Part shown: in pieces, positions 49,716 through 62,600 of the stretch
Layout of the letters: each line of letters starts with the position of its first letter
Position numbering within the stretch: position 1 is the stretch's first letter
DNA from: Combretum micranthum
Taxonomy: Eukaryota; Streptophyta; Magnoliopsida; Myrtales; Combretaceae
DNA length: 64,000 nt
Assembly: GCA_024138025.1 (NCBI GenBank)
Contig: JAMXBD010001038.1
Location: 310,001 to 374,000 of the forward strand
Direction: 5' to 3'
Made by a program: the position numbers and the translations under genes
The notes under the pieces: model-generated
Told to the model about the DNA's origin: nothing
Seen by the model: the letters and a program-made list of their open reading frames with translations, nothing else
Databases searched by the model: none

Positions 49716-49720
49716 TGTAT

Positions 49721-50430
49721 GTCCTACAAATGTGCATGAAAATAAGAACAAAATCCGTTATAAAGAATCTGTCACGTTAGTGAATAATATCTTTATGATT
49801 TTCTATGCTTATTGTCCATAAATAATAGTGCACAGATGTTGTAAAAGGTATTGCTCCATATGTAATAAATTTCTAATATAACATAAAGTAGAGAGAGAAT
49901 TTCTAGTGAGAGAAACTCTTCTTTTTGCTAGAGATTCAACTTTTTTGGTAATACATTTTAAATCTAAAGTTTGTTTTCTATAAGAATTTATGCTTGAAGT
50001 TAATGCCATCCTTATTTCACATTGTTTCTCCTGATTTAGTGTGCTTAATGTTTATACTCATGGGGAAATAATTGTTTAAACTTGGTGTTTATGAATCCAA
50101 GACCTGATTTATGTGATTTCAATACATTTTTAATTGAAAATTGCTTGGGTACTTGTATTTAGTAGCTCAAACCTTAATGTGTGATTTTATGTGAGTGCAC
50201 CATATAGATTCACTTTTGATTTGATTAAATTGATTGAGAAATCATTTTTTTTTCTCAATTAAATGTAGGTTATTAATGAAGTTGCTCATGATCACCTATA
50301 AATAGGGATAGTGAAATTTCCTGTCACTCGATTTTAATTTCATTAAAATGGGGTTTAATAAAAGGATTATTGAGTTTTATGCGAACCTAGGTTACTAATA
50401 ACTTGTGATTAGATTTCGGTGATGTTCCTA
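49721..50430 (+). repeat. 3' LTR of X2, second part
   Basis: This is the remainder of the LTR started at 29218, resuming after X3. The segment 50200-50420 aligns with the X2 5' LTR remnant at 12260-12470. The end is uncertain (50420-50436). The RLP pseudogene sequence begins right after it, so X2 appears to have inserted in or next to that gene. Confidence 0.65.
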
Positions 50431-50439
50431 CAACTAAGA

Positions 50440-50754
50440 TGGAAACGGACCATTTATCCTATCATTTCCCATAGCCAAAACCTCTATCATAGTCTAGTTT
50501 CCCAAAGACACTGGAAGCTCTCCTTCCATGAGATTTCTGTTGACATCAAAAGTCTTCAAACCTACTGGTACATTGGGAATTATGCCTTACAAATTGTTAT
50601 TCTATAGATTCAATAACTTAAGAAATTCTAAGTCCTCAAAGCACACAAGGATAATTCCATTCAAGTTTTTATAGGATAAGTCAAGCACCTTAAAAGGAGA
50701 TGTGCATACTGATCTGGGGATAGAATCGATGAAGTTATTCTCAAATAGAGAAAG
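50440..50754 (-). pseudogene. RLP pseudogene fragment, distal part
   Basis: This region aligns with 60590-60835 of the larger RLP on the same strand (shared text GGAAGCTCTCCTTC, AAGTCTTCAAACCT, TAGATTCAATA, GATAAGTCAAGCACTT). It corresponds to LRR repeats in the C-terminal half. It has stops in all frames. It is the remains of a second RLP gene in the same orientation, about 9 kb from the first. Confidence 0.8.
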
Positions 50755-52795
50755 TGAAATATCCCGAATTTTATCAACCTAAGTTAAGAATGTGATAATT
50801 TAATACTATGAAAATACGAGTAATTTTGAATCTTGTCTTAAATTTAACTTAGTAATTGAATTTAGATTATTTAGTTAATTGATTTTCATAATGCATTTAG
50901 ATGCTATGAATTAAAACATGGGTAAGACTAAACTCATTTATAGTATAAGACTCGGTTAGATATTTCCTTGGCTAGTGAAAAACACCAAAGACAAGATTAC
51001 TAAGCATGAGTCAATAGCACACTAATCATACACAACTATAGATATCAAGTATAGTATGACTCGATTAATTCTTAGGGTCTGCTAGATAGTAAATGATAGG
51101 TTAAAGACAAATCTCTAGGATTGAAATATACGTAATAGAAATAGAAACTAATTCATATCTACCAAACTAGGGCTTAAATAAAGATTCTGAATACGTAATC
51201 ATAAAATTTAGAATTTTCTTATTCTTTGGAGTATAATACTCTAATTTGACCTATAAGGACTAGAAACCTTAATCACAAAAGTGAGACATTTGATAATTTA
51301 ACAAAATTAGAAATAATAAAGGAATTTAATTGAAAATAGAAATTCTAATGCCATAAATACCCAACTTAACCTATTAAGCAACATCGATTACCTATTTCAA
51401 CAAATTCAAATTTTCCAATACTTTCTAATTATCAGTTAAAATTAATTCGTCAAATTCAATTGCTTAAACCCCAAATATCTAATTTAGTGATTTTAGTCTA
51501 ATTTCCATCATCTAAATTCCTAGAAATTTAAGACTAAATATTTGCTTTAAAATATCAATCCCTAAGCCCCTAAAACTCTAAATTTAAGTGAGATATTAAT
51601 TTTTCTTTAATTAGATTTCTTGATTCAATTTCTAGTGTAATTAGCAAACTTTCTTTTCTTACTAAGTCTAATTCTAAATGCCTAAAGCCCAGAACCTAAG
51701 ACCCAATTTACCATCTAAAAATACAAGTCCATTAACCAAGCCCATTTCTAGAAAGCCCACATAGCCCATGAATGAAGCCCATAAAGGCCCATTAGACCAT
51801 GTTCTTATCATGCACCATCGTACATGATATAAAATCCTAATGTCTAGAAAAATCTAACAAGTAAAAAGACCAAATTGACCTTATCCAACTCTTGAAGGTT
51901 TATACGCCTAGGAAAAGACCAAAATGCCCTTAATTAATCAAACAAAATGACCAAAAAGTCATTAACCCTAGTGAAAATTACATAATATGAATTAATATAA
52001 ATAAGATACATAGAAAATCTTAATTCTTCTTCCAACTTTAGCAGCCCTTCCTCTCTAGAATCCTCTAAAAAACATCTCCCAAAACCCACAAAAATACTAC
52101 AAGAATCACTCATCAAAACAAGCTTCTAATAGATAAGGAAATCCATTCTTTTTCCATCATTTAACCATTCCATTTCTGCCCTAAAAATCTAATCTCTACT
52201 TCAATTGATTCTTAGGTGAAATTTGAAGACAAAACCAAGAATTAAGTTGGGGATTAGCATTAGAAGCATCATCAACCTCTTAAAGTAGTAGTAGAGATTT
52301 CTAAATTTTATTTATCAAACCAAGTAAGTAATTGCAATTAATATATTTGATTATATTAATGATATATATATATATTCATGTAAATTAATAAAAACAAACT
52401 TGGATATAAGCATTGATTGAAATATATGCATGAAAACTAGAATGAGCATGTATATATATCTATGTTATAATAGTTTATTGATTAGTGAAATTATAGTATG
52501 TTTATATATATATATATATATATATCTCCCTATATATATATATATAATATGTTAAAACATGTATATAAATGTATGTTAGATTGATATGTTTGATTGAAAT
52601 GAAATTATCGACTATATATGTGTGTATGTGTGTGTGCAAGTATGGATGTATTGCCTGTAGACTGGAAATTGTAAAATTAGTGTAGATGATGATAGTTTGA
52701 ATCATGACTTGTGATTTAATTTGCAAAATATAAACCTACGTATAAACTAGATAATAAACCATAGAATAAACATATTTTATATGATTTAACTCTTT
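50755..52795. mobile_element. Unclassified 2-kb insertion in the RLP pseudogene (LTR-like)
   Basis: It starts TGAAATATCCCGAATTTTAT, which resembles the start of some plant LTRs. It is AT-rich, non-coding, and ends near CTCTTTCAG at about 52795, where RLP homology resumes. It contains an interrupted TA microsatellite (52503-52547). No target duplication is visible, and about 1.36 kb of RLP sequence is missing at the site, so an insertion with deletion is likely. Family unknown. Confidence 0.45.
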
Positions 52796-53250
52796 CAGAT
52801 TCTCTACCAGAATTCTTATATTTGGATACTCGAGTTTTGGAGAAGTCACTCCTAAGAAACCATAAGTGGACAGGTCAAGGATTTCAAGCTTTGCCAACTG
52901 AGATATCTCCCAGGAATTTGCCCAGTAAAGCCAGTATTTGATAGATTCAGATGTGCTAGATTGCTGAGATTACCAAATCCGGATGGAAACTTCGTAGAGT
53001 TGAATATGCCAAGTTAAGCTTTTCCAGATATTGCATCCAGAACAAAATCGGGTAGCTGTCAATCCCACCAAAGATAGAATAATCCCAAGAGTCTGAATGA
53101 GTCATCAAACAATAGACTTTCTTTTAACTTGTCAAGCCTGGAATTTTCAATTTACAGTTTTATTTCTTCCGATTTGATTCATATCAAACCCAGACCATTT
53201 GATATGGGCTTCCAAGAGTGAAGTTTTCAATTCTATAAAATTAAAGGAAT
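52796..53250 (-). pseudogene. RLP pseudogene fragment, proximal part
   Basis: The segment 52815-53060 aligns with 62205-62460 of the larger RLP (shared text such as TTGCTGAGATTACCAAATCC, GATAGATTCAGAT and GCCAAGTT). It encodes the first LRR repeats in the ancestral gene. The match fades beyond 53060. Together with 50440-50754 it forms one broken gene copy. Confidence 0.78.
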
Positions 53251-54598
53251 CGCAACCTGACATGATTAGGAGAAATTTGTAAGTTAAAACCAAGTGATCG
53301 TTCTAATTTGGCTATAAGCCCGCATTTAAAACTAACTTTGAAATCAGTTTGATACCAGAAAATTCAAAATACAAGCCTATATTATTCAAACTACATCGTT
53401 TCTACTTAAAATTCTTTAATTAATATCCATTTTCTTTTTTTTATGCTAAAAATTTATCATGATAGAATATTTACATGCCATTTACAAGTAAGCAACAAAT
53501 TATTTTAGTATTTTACAAGAAATAACAAAATCAGTTTCATACTTACAAAAATAATATGATGTGACAAAAAATAATTTTTTTTTCAGATTTTATATCATCC
53601 CAAAAGTACCGACGTACCCGTCAATTGAGATAAGACAAAACATAATTCTTTTTAAAAAATTTAGTGGGTTGGTATCTTTTATGTTTTTTAACTCTTTTAC
53701 TATAAGTTTGTTCATTCTTATTACTTTGATAAAAAGATAATTTTTTTTTAATATTGTATCGTATAGTACTATTTGTTTAATTTTTTATTTCAAAGAAAAT
53801 ATTTTTCTAAAGTGACAAAAAGTTCTCATTCCATTTTTATTAGTTTTCATATAAACATCATTTTTCATTTTTAAAAAATGCTACTATTATTCAACTATAT
53901 CTTATTTAATGTTGACTGTTTTTTTCTATTTACTTATTGTAGATGTAGGGTTCTCAATTATAGTGGTCATGCAAACGTTGTGTGAATCTCGCGCCTTGCA
54001 TGTGACTTCGGAATGCTGCTGAGGAAATAACACTTGATGACGAGATGGCTTGGAAAGAATGACAAGAGAGGAGGAACAAACAATCTCAGTATCTAAATGC
54101 ACAAGTGACCGATAAAGGAGCTTGAGTAGATCTCATGCGTCAAACTTATAGTTCTTGAGCAGTTAGAATAGAAATCACTTGAGTTGCCTAGTTTGATTTT
54201 TTTGAATAGAATCTCATTGCAGACTGTTATTTATCTTCTCTCTCCAAAAAGATGAAAATGAGGAGGAGTAGTGACTGAATATTTATAGGCACTTAGCATG
54301 GATGACGACCATCAAATCACCTCAATAATTGATGAAAAATGGAGCAAGCTCAATTCATGATTATCCTAAATGAGCTCCCCCATGAGCCAAGGCCATTAGT
54401 CATTTTCTATGTACATGAGCTTGCCTGAGAAAGGTTGGATGCAGTGGACCGGTCTAACGATCATTGTTGTAAGCCCACTAAACCAAATCCTCCAAGCCAT
54501 CCCAATAATTGAACTGGACTCATTAGGTCCTGTCACTCAGCCCATGAGTCAAGCCCAAATAAATAAATAATATTATTTGTATTTTTAAGCCCATTTAC

Positions 54599-54702
54599 AC
54601 TTATTTATTTGTTTTATTAATTAATTAATTTATATATAATTCTTACATCACTTATTTATTTGTTTTATTAGTTTATTTATTTATTTTATATAATTCTTAC
54701 AT
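54599..54702. repeat. Imperfect tandem duplication of about 52 bp
   Basis: Two neighbouring copies begin ACTTATTTATTTGTTTTATT and end TATAATTCTTACAT, with differences in the middle TAAT-rich part. A local duplication of no known function. Confidence 0.8.
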
Positions 54703-57076
54703 TCTTCTTATTATTTGTTATTATGTGAAGAAAAAAATTAATAAAGCAAAATAAAGTAACGCAACAAATGAACTTACCTGGATGATGGACTTAGGGATGC
54801 ACCTAGGTGAGTTCTTATAGAATACCTAATTCGTTTAACCCAATAAATAGCCATAGGATTTGAAACATGTCTTTTACATTATTAATGAAACCTTATAGTA
54901 TTTTAGGTTGGGTTTTAGGATGGGTATAAAACCAATTAGAAACCCAAGCTCGTTAAGAAAAATAAACACACACATATATATATCAAACCCTAAATCTAAA
55001 TCATAACTCACAAACATGACACATTGCCTTCACTAATCACTAACATAATACCACTCTCACCACTCACTCAAGTCACTCGTCCTATCTTCCATCATCTCTC
55101 TTTCTCTACTTTGGACCAACAGTCCAACTCCACCACATCAACATCAATAGCCACCACCGCTGCTCAAGTGGCTCACCCTCTCTCTATCTGTTCTCTTTCC
55201 ATCTCCATCTTCATCTCTATCCTTTTCCATGTGAGTTTAGTTTATTAGAATTTTGGGTGTATGTGTTTTCTATGTACTGTTCATCAATTTTAGTTAAAGT
55301 TACAAGCTTGAAGTTGGTAGCAACATCTTTTAGATTGTTTTAATTATAAAAGCAAGCATGACATTGTGGTCTTGGATAAGAATAAATTGTGCCTGTCTTC
55401 ATGCTCTGCTAAAGTAACTCCATTGCAGTAATGTCTTTTATTGAGAATGGTCTTGGAAAGTATTGACTATTGAGAAAGAAAGAAATTGAAAAATTAGACC
55501 AATTTTATATGTTGAGAGTAAGTCTAATGTATGACGTAATGAAGAGTTCCATGGGCAAATTGCAATATAAAACATCAATGTCTCCTTCGATGTATTTTGC
55601 AATACTTGGGATGATAGACTAGAATTCATAAGTTCTAAAATGTATAAGAACATAATTTGCTTAATTACTTTTTTTTTGGGTAAAATTTTTACTATAAACA
55701 TGTACTTTTATTTTATTTTTATTAGAGAAAATGAGTTGATTCTATAAATAATATCTATGATACTGAAATCCAGATTTCCGATTCCCATATTTTAGTTTTG
55801 TCAAATGATGTGCTTTTTGTATAATGTAATTACTGAATCTTGTATAAATGTATGGGATTGATGCAGATAACATATATAGTAGAAAAATACAATTTCAAGA
55901 TAATTTCAATATAAGTTGGTGGTAAAATCCTATAATCTATGCCACGGACACTTAGTACTGGTGAATTTTACTCTACAAACTATTATTTCCTGTAAGAATT
56001 TCCATGGAGCATATTTCAAATTTGTATTTGGGAAATTCCTTATATTGGGTTTTGGGTTCGAGTTCAAGCGCCCTATAAGGTTTGTTTGATAGGTTTTGGG
56101 TTTATCAACAAAAATCTTATAGAGTTTTGGACGGGTTTTAGAAACACTAGAGGGCATCGGGTTCGGGTTCGGGTTTTGTAAAATTCATCCTGAACTTGCT
56201 CCGGTTGCATTCCTAAATGGACTCATGGGTATAAATAATAGAAATCAGCCCACGGGTTGGATGGATTCGACCGGGTCGGGTTATTGGAGCAGCGGCCAAC
56301 AGTGGTGTTTCTAGGCACTCCGGTGGTGCTTTTTTTTTTTCATCATCTTAACAGTGGTGCTTGATAGATTGAAACTGTTCTTCTTAAGCTGTGCATCAGG
56401 ATCCCCAAGCTAATTTTACTGTACAATGAGCAGAAAAGCTTTGATTACGCTTGGATTAAGAACAAATTCTAAGTAATAAAAATTCAAACTAGAGTCTTCA
56501 AAATCAAACTAAAACGCAATTGAATGGTGAGTTTGATTCTCTGGAGCATGGGAAAGCTTTTGAAAAGCTTTTTCTTGTTCGAGTTTCTCAGACGACAGAA
56601 TTTGAAGAGTGAGAGTGAAGCACGTGTTTGAGAGCTGTAGAGAGAGAAAGTGGGGGTCAAGGAATTTCAGAAGTGATATATATATACATATATATATTTT
56701 TAGGTGCGTGTCTTGGAAACGAGCGGTTAGATGTAATTGAAACTCCAAACCGATTCTTCGTCATGTTAATGCTTGATCTACACCTTTTAATCATCATGGG
56801 ATCCATTAAAACGAGTTCGCAATGATGATTTTTTACTGGCTTTTTATGTAGCGTTTGTATTTTTTTGTAATTTCAAAGACAAATTTCTTGTTATTGAGAA
56901 ATACGTTTAAGGATCGTAAAGTATTCTACTCCATGTTTACTATAAATTTTCATCATTAATTCGATGAAAACGAATAGAAAATCCGGTCAAAACGGTGCAT
57001 AAAATCAGCTCATTGAGCTGGAAATGAGCTCCTTGTTACTGTGCTTTAGAGCCATCTTAGGAAGAAGACAGGCTAG

Positions 57077-57136
57077 GCACGTGCCACGCGCTTAGGCTCT
57101 GCTTAAGCGCACGTGCTGCCGTAGGGATTCGAACCC
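57077..57136. other. Nested inverted repeat followed by a tRNA-like B box
   Basis: GCACGTGC occurs at 57077-57084 and 57109-57116, flanking an inner inverted repeat (GCGCTTAG ... CTTAAGCGC). On the minus strand GGGTTCGAATCC (57125-57136) matches the pol III B-box consensus. No A box or acceptor stem was found, so it is not a tRNA gene. It could be part of a SINE or another small transposon. Confidence 0.35.
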
Positions 57137-59654
57137 GGGTCTCATGGGTAAAAAGCGAATTAGGTTTTTCTTTTCTTTGGTTCAACATTAAACTTATTTA
57201 ACATTCTGGTTTAAGCCCGAATTAAATCATAGACCAATAATTAATCCAAGACCAACTTGTATTAAGAGGTGATACCTTCTCCATAAAGATAAAGCATAAA
57301 TATAAGGCCTTGTTTGTTTTAGAAAATGTTTTTTAGGAAAATATCTTTTTATTTTTTTGTGTTTGTTTAATAAAAAATAGGATAATTATATATTTCATTT
57401 GTTTTTGCCTAAAATCATAAAATAGCCATTGTAAATTAGATTGAAGTACTGGTTGATACTATAAACTCATAAGTTCATACTCTATTTTATGAATGAGAAA
57501 TTGAGTGAATAAAAAGATTAACTTTCAAGAAATTTCTATGATCTCGCCATTAATTTTGATAAGACCGGTTTTATCATGCTCACATCATATCCAACGATAA
57601 TAATATTCCTAAAATAATTAATATTCCATTTATTATATTTATTTTAATAGTTAGATTATTGTTGAGACAGTCTTATCAACGAAATGTAGAAGCTTCTAAC
57701 TTTCAAGGTTTGATTTATCTCAATACTATAAGTTCCCATAAAATATGCAATTTGAATTTAATTGAGGTTCTTTTTTGGAACCCCTGTTTTCTAAAACTAC
57801 CTATTTTATGACATTTAAACATTAGATAAATCATAAAAAGTTTTAAAACCTTCTTTTTCATAATAGACTCGTAATTTATTAAATCACATATGCAATTTAA
57901 ATTTCTCATGATTAGTTTAGTCAGAAAAAATCCACTGTACCACTCCATAACCATCTCAGACCTCAACATGAACTTTCCTTTTTTTGTGTGTATATTTTGA
58001 TATTTTTTCATATTTCCTTTTTTTATTTTTTTAAAGCTAAAACTAAGGCTACCCGACAAAATAAAATACAAGGGATAAAAATAGGGCGTCTACGCAACTC
58101 AATCAACAACACTTTCTGGTCATGTAGACATTATCCAGAAACCGAAACAAGCCCATCAAAGTAGGATAAAAAATAGTAAAAAAAAGGCCATATGAAGTTA
58201 CAATTTATCATGAGAAAAACTGACCAGATGCAGGTGTAATTAACGACTGAAGAGATGGAAGAAGTTTCAATGTTTGGTATGGAAATAAAAAATAAAAATC
58301 CCAATAGCAAATAGTCAAAAATATAAAATGATGGGAAAGTTTTGGACCAAACAACAAACAAAGAATGAAAGAAACTAGGACAATTCGGGACGAGATCGGG
58401 AAGAATGAAGTATAAAGAAATGGCCAACGATCGAAAGGGAGAGCCGTCAAAGTCAAAGTAAACTCTATTAAATGAAGCATTTGACGGGAAGCAGCAAGTG
58501 GACCTATAATTTCCACACTGCCGTATAATTTGCTGAAAGCAAAGTGGGTGGAAGAAATATTGACCGGCATGTGGTCATGGCATTAAAATAAGAGGTTTTA
58601 AGTTTGAATCATATATTGCCGTATAGTTTGTATTTTCCATTTAGATATATTTATTATTGGTCATGTTTCGATATACTAAGCTGCCTTGCACCCGCAAACT
58701 AGCAATATTTAGAAAAATAAATAATATAACACATCAACTTAATAAAATTATGGATATATACATGATATAATATAATATAGTAACATATAAAAAAACCATA
58801 CAATAAAAAAAAATAACAAAAATATTATCAGTGAAAACAATTGTCAGTAGAACTTATATGTAAGCTAAATTGTTGTTATCAAACAAAAATTAATAAAATG
58901 ATTGTATGTCACAGAAATAGCAAGGCCATGTATACGGACTTGTTTATAGTTTTATTCGTAGTCTTTATTCCATTTGTACGAGTTTCTCGCATTAAAGCTT
59001 ATAGCTTATGTATTCTACTGTGTTTAATAATCTACAACAATTGTTACTGTCAAAAGTGTTAGAACACATCACAACCATAACACGATGTTAGGTTTTTTTT
59101 TTTTTTCTTTTTTCTCCCTGTTTACAGTACCTTAAAAAATTAATTAATTACTTAAATAAGATTTAATTAAAATTGATTGCTAAATTACAATACAAAATGA
59201 CATCTTCCAAAAATTTATCTAAAAAAAAAAAAATGGATCTGCTGGTGTTGTCATTAAACAACTCCCAAGACCAGATCTGTTCTTTTTTTGTTCTGAGATT
59301 GGAGGCACCTCGAAGAGCCTCCACCTTGTAGGGGCACCATAACTCAGCTTATTTAACTAGCTTTGATGCATCACACAAATATATATACCTCTATATACTC
59401 AAACCATTAATGACAACAATTGTCCACTTTCTATATATCTTTTCAATAATGAGTAAAACAGTTGCTTTTGAACATAATTGCACGAGGATTTATGGTTTAC
59501 ACAAAAAAAAAAAAAAAATTACCTTTATTCTGATTTGCATTACATATGTGTATTAATAAAACACGAAATCCCCAGTGAAAGGCACAGGATAACCAAAATG
59601 TTCACCAACCATTGGAGAAGTACGCCTAAGCTACTTACAGGACAATACTAGCAG

Positions 59655-62600
59655 TTAAAGAATAATCTTAAGAAGTTTCCCCACAAGATCGTCAGACAAT
59701 TTTTGGCCTCTTGGAAAGAAAGTTATATATGCAACAACCAAGGCAGCTCCTACAACAAACCCAAGTGCAACACTTATGATGAGCTCCCAATCAAATCCTG
59801 CCAGTTCAAAGCCATGTTTACCAAAAGGTGGTTTGACATTCTTCCCAGGGTTTGAATTATTGGGGATAGTTGAACACGTTTTATTGAGGAACAGCCCACA
59901 TAATCCTGGGTTACCTAGATAGGAATCCTCTAAAAATGTTAAAAACTGCCTAACTTGCGGAATTTGCCCATTCAGATGATTATATGAAAGGTTCGGGAAT
60001 GAAAGGAAAATGAGTTCTGAAAGCTGTTGGGGTATTATCCCACTTAAGTTGTTGTTGGAGAGGTCTAAGGATTCAAGCTGTTGCAACCTTCCTAATTTTT
60101 CTGGTATTGGCCCTGAAAATTGTTATGCGACATGTTGAGGAAAACAAGTGCTTTGAATTCTCCAACCTCTCCTGGGATCGACCCCGTGAAATTGTTACTT
60201 GATATGTCGATTGCAGTGAAGACTGTTAGGATTTTCACAAGTTCTAGCTGGATTCCTTTGATGGTGACACTCACTGTATCCTGGTAATAGAGTCCACTCA
60301 GTTGGAGATATTGGAGATGATTCAGATCCTCATTGCTCTTCATTGTTTCCCAGGTCTTCAGAAGATCTGCCGGCACCTCGCCAGTAAATTCGTTTGAAGA
60401 TATATCAATGATTTGAAGCATTTTCCAAACACCTTTCTCTGGACATCCAATTTTCCCACTGAAGTTGTTTGACCTCAGTACAAGGACACGCAAAGTGGGG
60501 ATATGCTTCAGCTGGCATGGGAATGTTCCATTCAGCTGATTTCTTCCAACGTCCAGAACCTCTAACACATCACAGTTTCCTAAAGAGTTAGGAAGCTCTC
60601 CTTCTAACTGATTTCCATATAGCTTCAAGGTCTTCAAACCTGCTGGAACATTGGGGATGCTGCCCTGCAACCCATTATTCCGTAGATTCAATACCTTAAG
60701 AGTCGGCATGTTCACTAAGCAGCGAGGGATAAATCCTGTCAAATTGTTATCAGATAAGTCAAGCACTTGAAGATACCCAGCCTGGCATATCGAGTCTGGG
60801 ATGGGGCCGGTTAAGTTATTCCTTGATAAAGAAAAGAAGATAGTGAATGACAGGTTACCACCAATGTTATCTGGAATCACATAGTTAAAACTGTTGAGGT
60901 AAGGGCAAAACTTTTCCTCTGAGACTGTTGGAATGAAGATCGAGAATGCTTAAGGAAGGGATATTAATAATGGGAAAAGAGAATTCCATGTGCAGTAAAT
61001 TAGATGAAAGATTGAGATACTGAAGACTTTTAATTCCCCAAATCCAAGGAGGTATCAATCCTTTGATATCATTACCTGATAGGTCTAGATTGATCAGTCT
61101 GAACTGGTTTGCCAAAAAACCAGGGAATTCTCTTAAGTGACATGAAGCTAACCTAAATCCTGTAAATTGGGAAGATAGAACAACTTTACTGTCACTATTA
61201 ATCACCAAGTTGTTATGGGAGAGATCAAGATTGGAAAGATTTTTGAGTTGCTGAAGGTCTTCCATGTTAAACGAGCCATTGAAATTATTGAAAGAAAGTG
61301 AGAGAAGCTTGAGTCTTCTGAGTTCAGACACAAATGATAATGGTCCATATAATTTGTTGGCAGACAAATCAATAGTGTCCAGTGCAGAGGAAGGGTTGGC
61401 TAAAGATCCATTCAGCGCACCTGAAAACTGGTTGCTGGCCAGTTGTATCTTCTGAATCAATGGAAGGTTAAACAAAGACACGGGAACGCTACCATTCAAG
61501 GAATTGCTCCGCAGATCAATATTCACAAGATTCCTAAGCTTTTCCCAACGTGTAGAGGTGATTGGACCTGTGAGACTATTATGAGGCAATATAAGTTGGG
61601 TCAGATTCGTGGACAAACTGAATGATGGAATTGGACCGACGAAACTATTAGAAGAGAAGTCCAGATAAACCAATTGTGAAAGGTCTCCCATTGTGTTTGG
61701 GATCGATCCACTGAAATGGCAATCGGCCAACTCTATTCTGGATAAATCATTAAGGTTTCCTATTGAACTTGGTAATATACCTGAAAAGTTTGTGTAGCTT
61801 AAAACCAGAGTTTGAAGAGAATTTTTCTCAGGAAATTCAGGCATATAACCTTGAAGGTTGATGTTATTAGATAAATCCAGAATTTTCAATGTGGTTAACT
61901 GTAAGATTTTAGAAGGAAAATTTCCATGCAAACCAGAATTAGTTACACGCAAAACGGCTCAATTGGAGAAACTGGCAAAGAAATCAGGAATTGAGGACAG
62001 ATTGTTGTTACTGAGCTGAATAACTGATAAAGACCGACGTTTCGAGAGGGATGAGTCAATAGGACCTGATAAGGAACAGCCAGACATGCTCAACACCTGA
62101 AGATTCTCCAGTGGAGAACTCGATAAAGCCTCGCACCATTCCACTCCACTAGCAGATATGTTGACACCATCTAGATACAATTGTTTTAGCTCTGTGAACT
62201 TCTCAACAAGCATCTTTAGATTTGGATTCTCAAGTTTCAAAGAAGTCAATCCTAGGGAACCGAATGTTGACAAATCAAGAACTTGTAGCCTTGTCAACCG
62301 AGACATCTCAGCAGGAACCTGCCCGGTGAAACCACAATTGGATAGATTCAGATTCACTCGTTTGCTGAGATTACCAAATCCAGCTGGAATACCAGAAGAC
62401 TTGAAATTATTATATGCCAAATTGAGTTTCTTAAGATACTGCAACCGGAACAGATTCGATGAACGGTTGATACGAGTGATTGATTCGCTGCTGAGTTCCA
62501 AACCAACAACCTGTCCGTTTTTGCATTCAACACCAGCCCAAGAGCTAGAATTCTGAACCCATGTCACCAGTTTAGTGGACAGAGTCTCATCAAAACGGAG

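Larger units (their letters stand above)
53251..59654. other. AT-rich intergenic DNA without a recognisable gene
   Basis: I see no coding region with a domain, codon bias or sensible start over these 6.4 kb. Visible items are a 52-bp tandem duplication (54599-54702), GGGTTCGGGTTCGGGTTTTG (near 56159), a TATA-like tract with a CT-rich leader on the minus strand (56560-56700), a nested inverted repeat with a tRNA-like B box (57077-57136), and long A/T tracts. It may hold decayed transposons that I cannot classify by eye. Confidence 0.5.

Noticed and set aside
55024..55248. 74-codon open frame on the plus strand
   Set aside because: Ser/Thr-rich, with no domain, no relatives I recognise and no supporting gene context.
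57120..57140. tRNA gene candidate
   Set aside because: Only a B-box-like T-loop is seen; there is no A box, acceptor stem or anticodon arm at the right distance.
58208..58570. Overlapping minus-strand open frames of 98 and 120 codons
   Set aside because: Hydrophobic composition follows from AT-rich sequence; two frames compete and neither has a recognisable motif.
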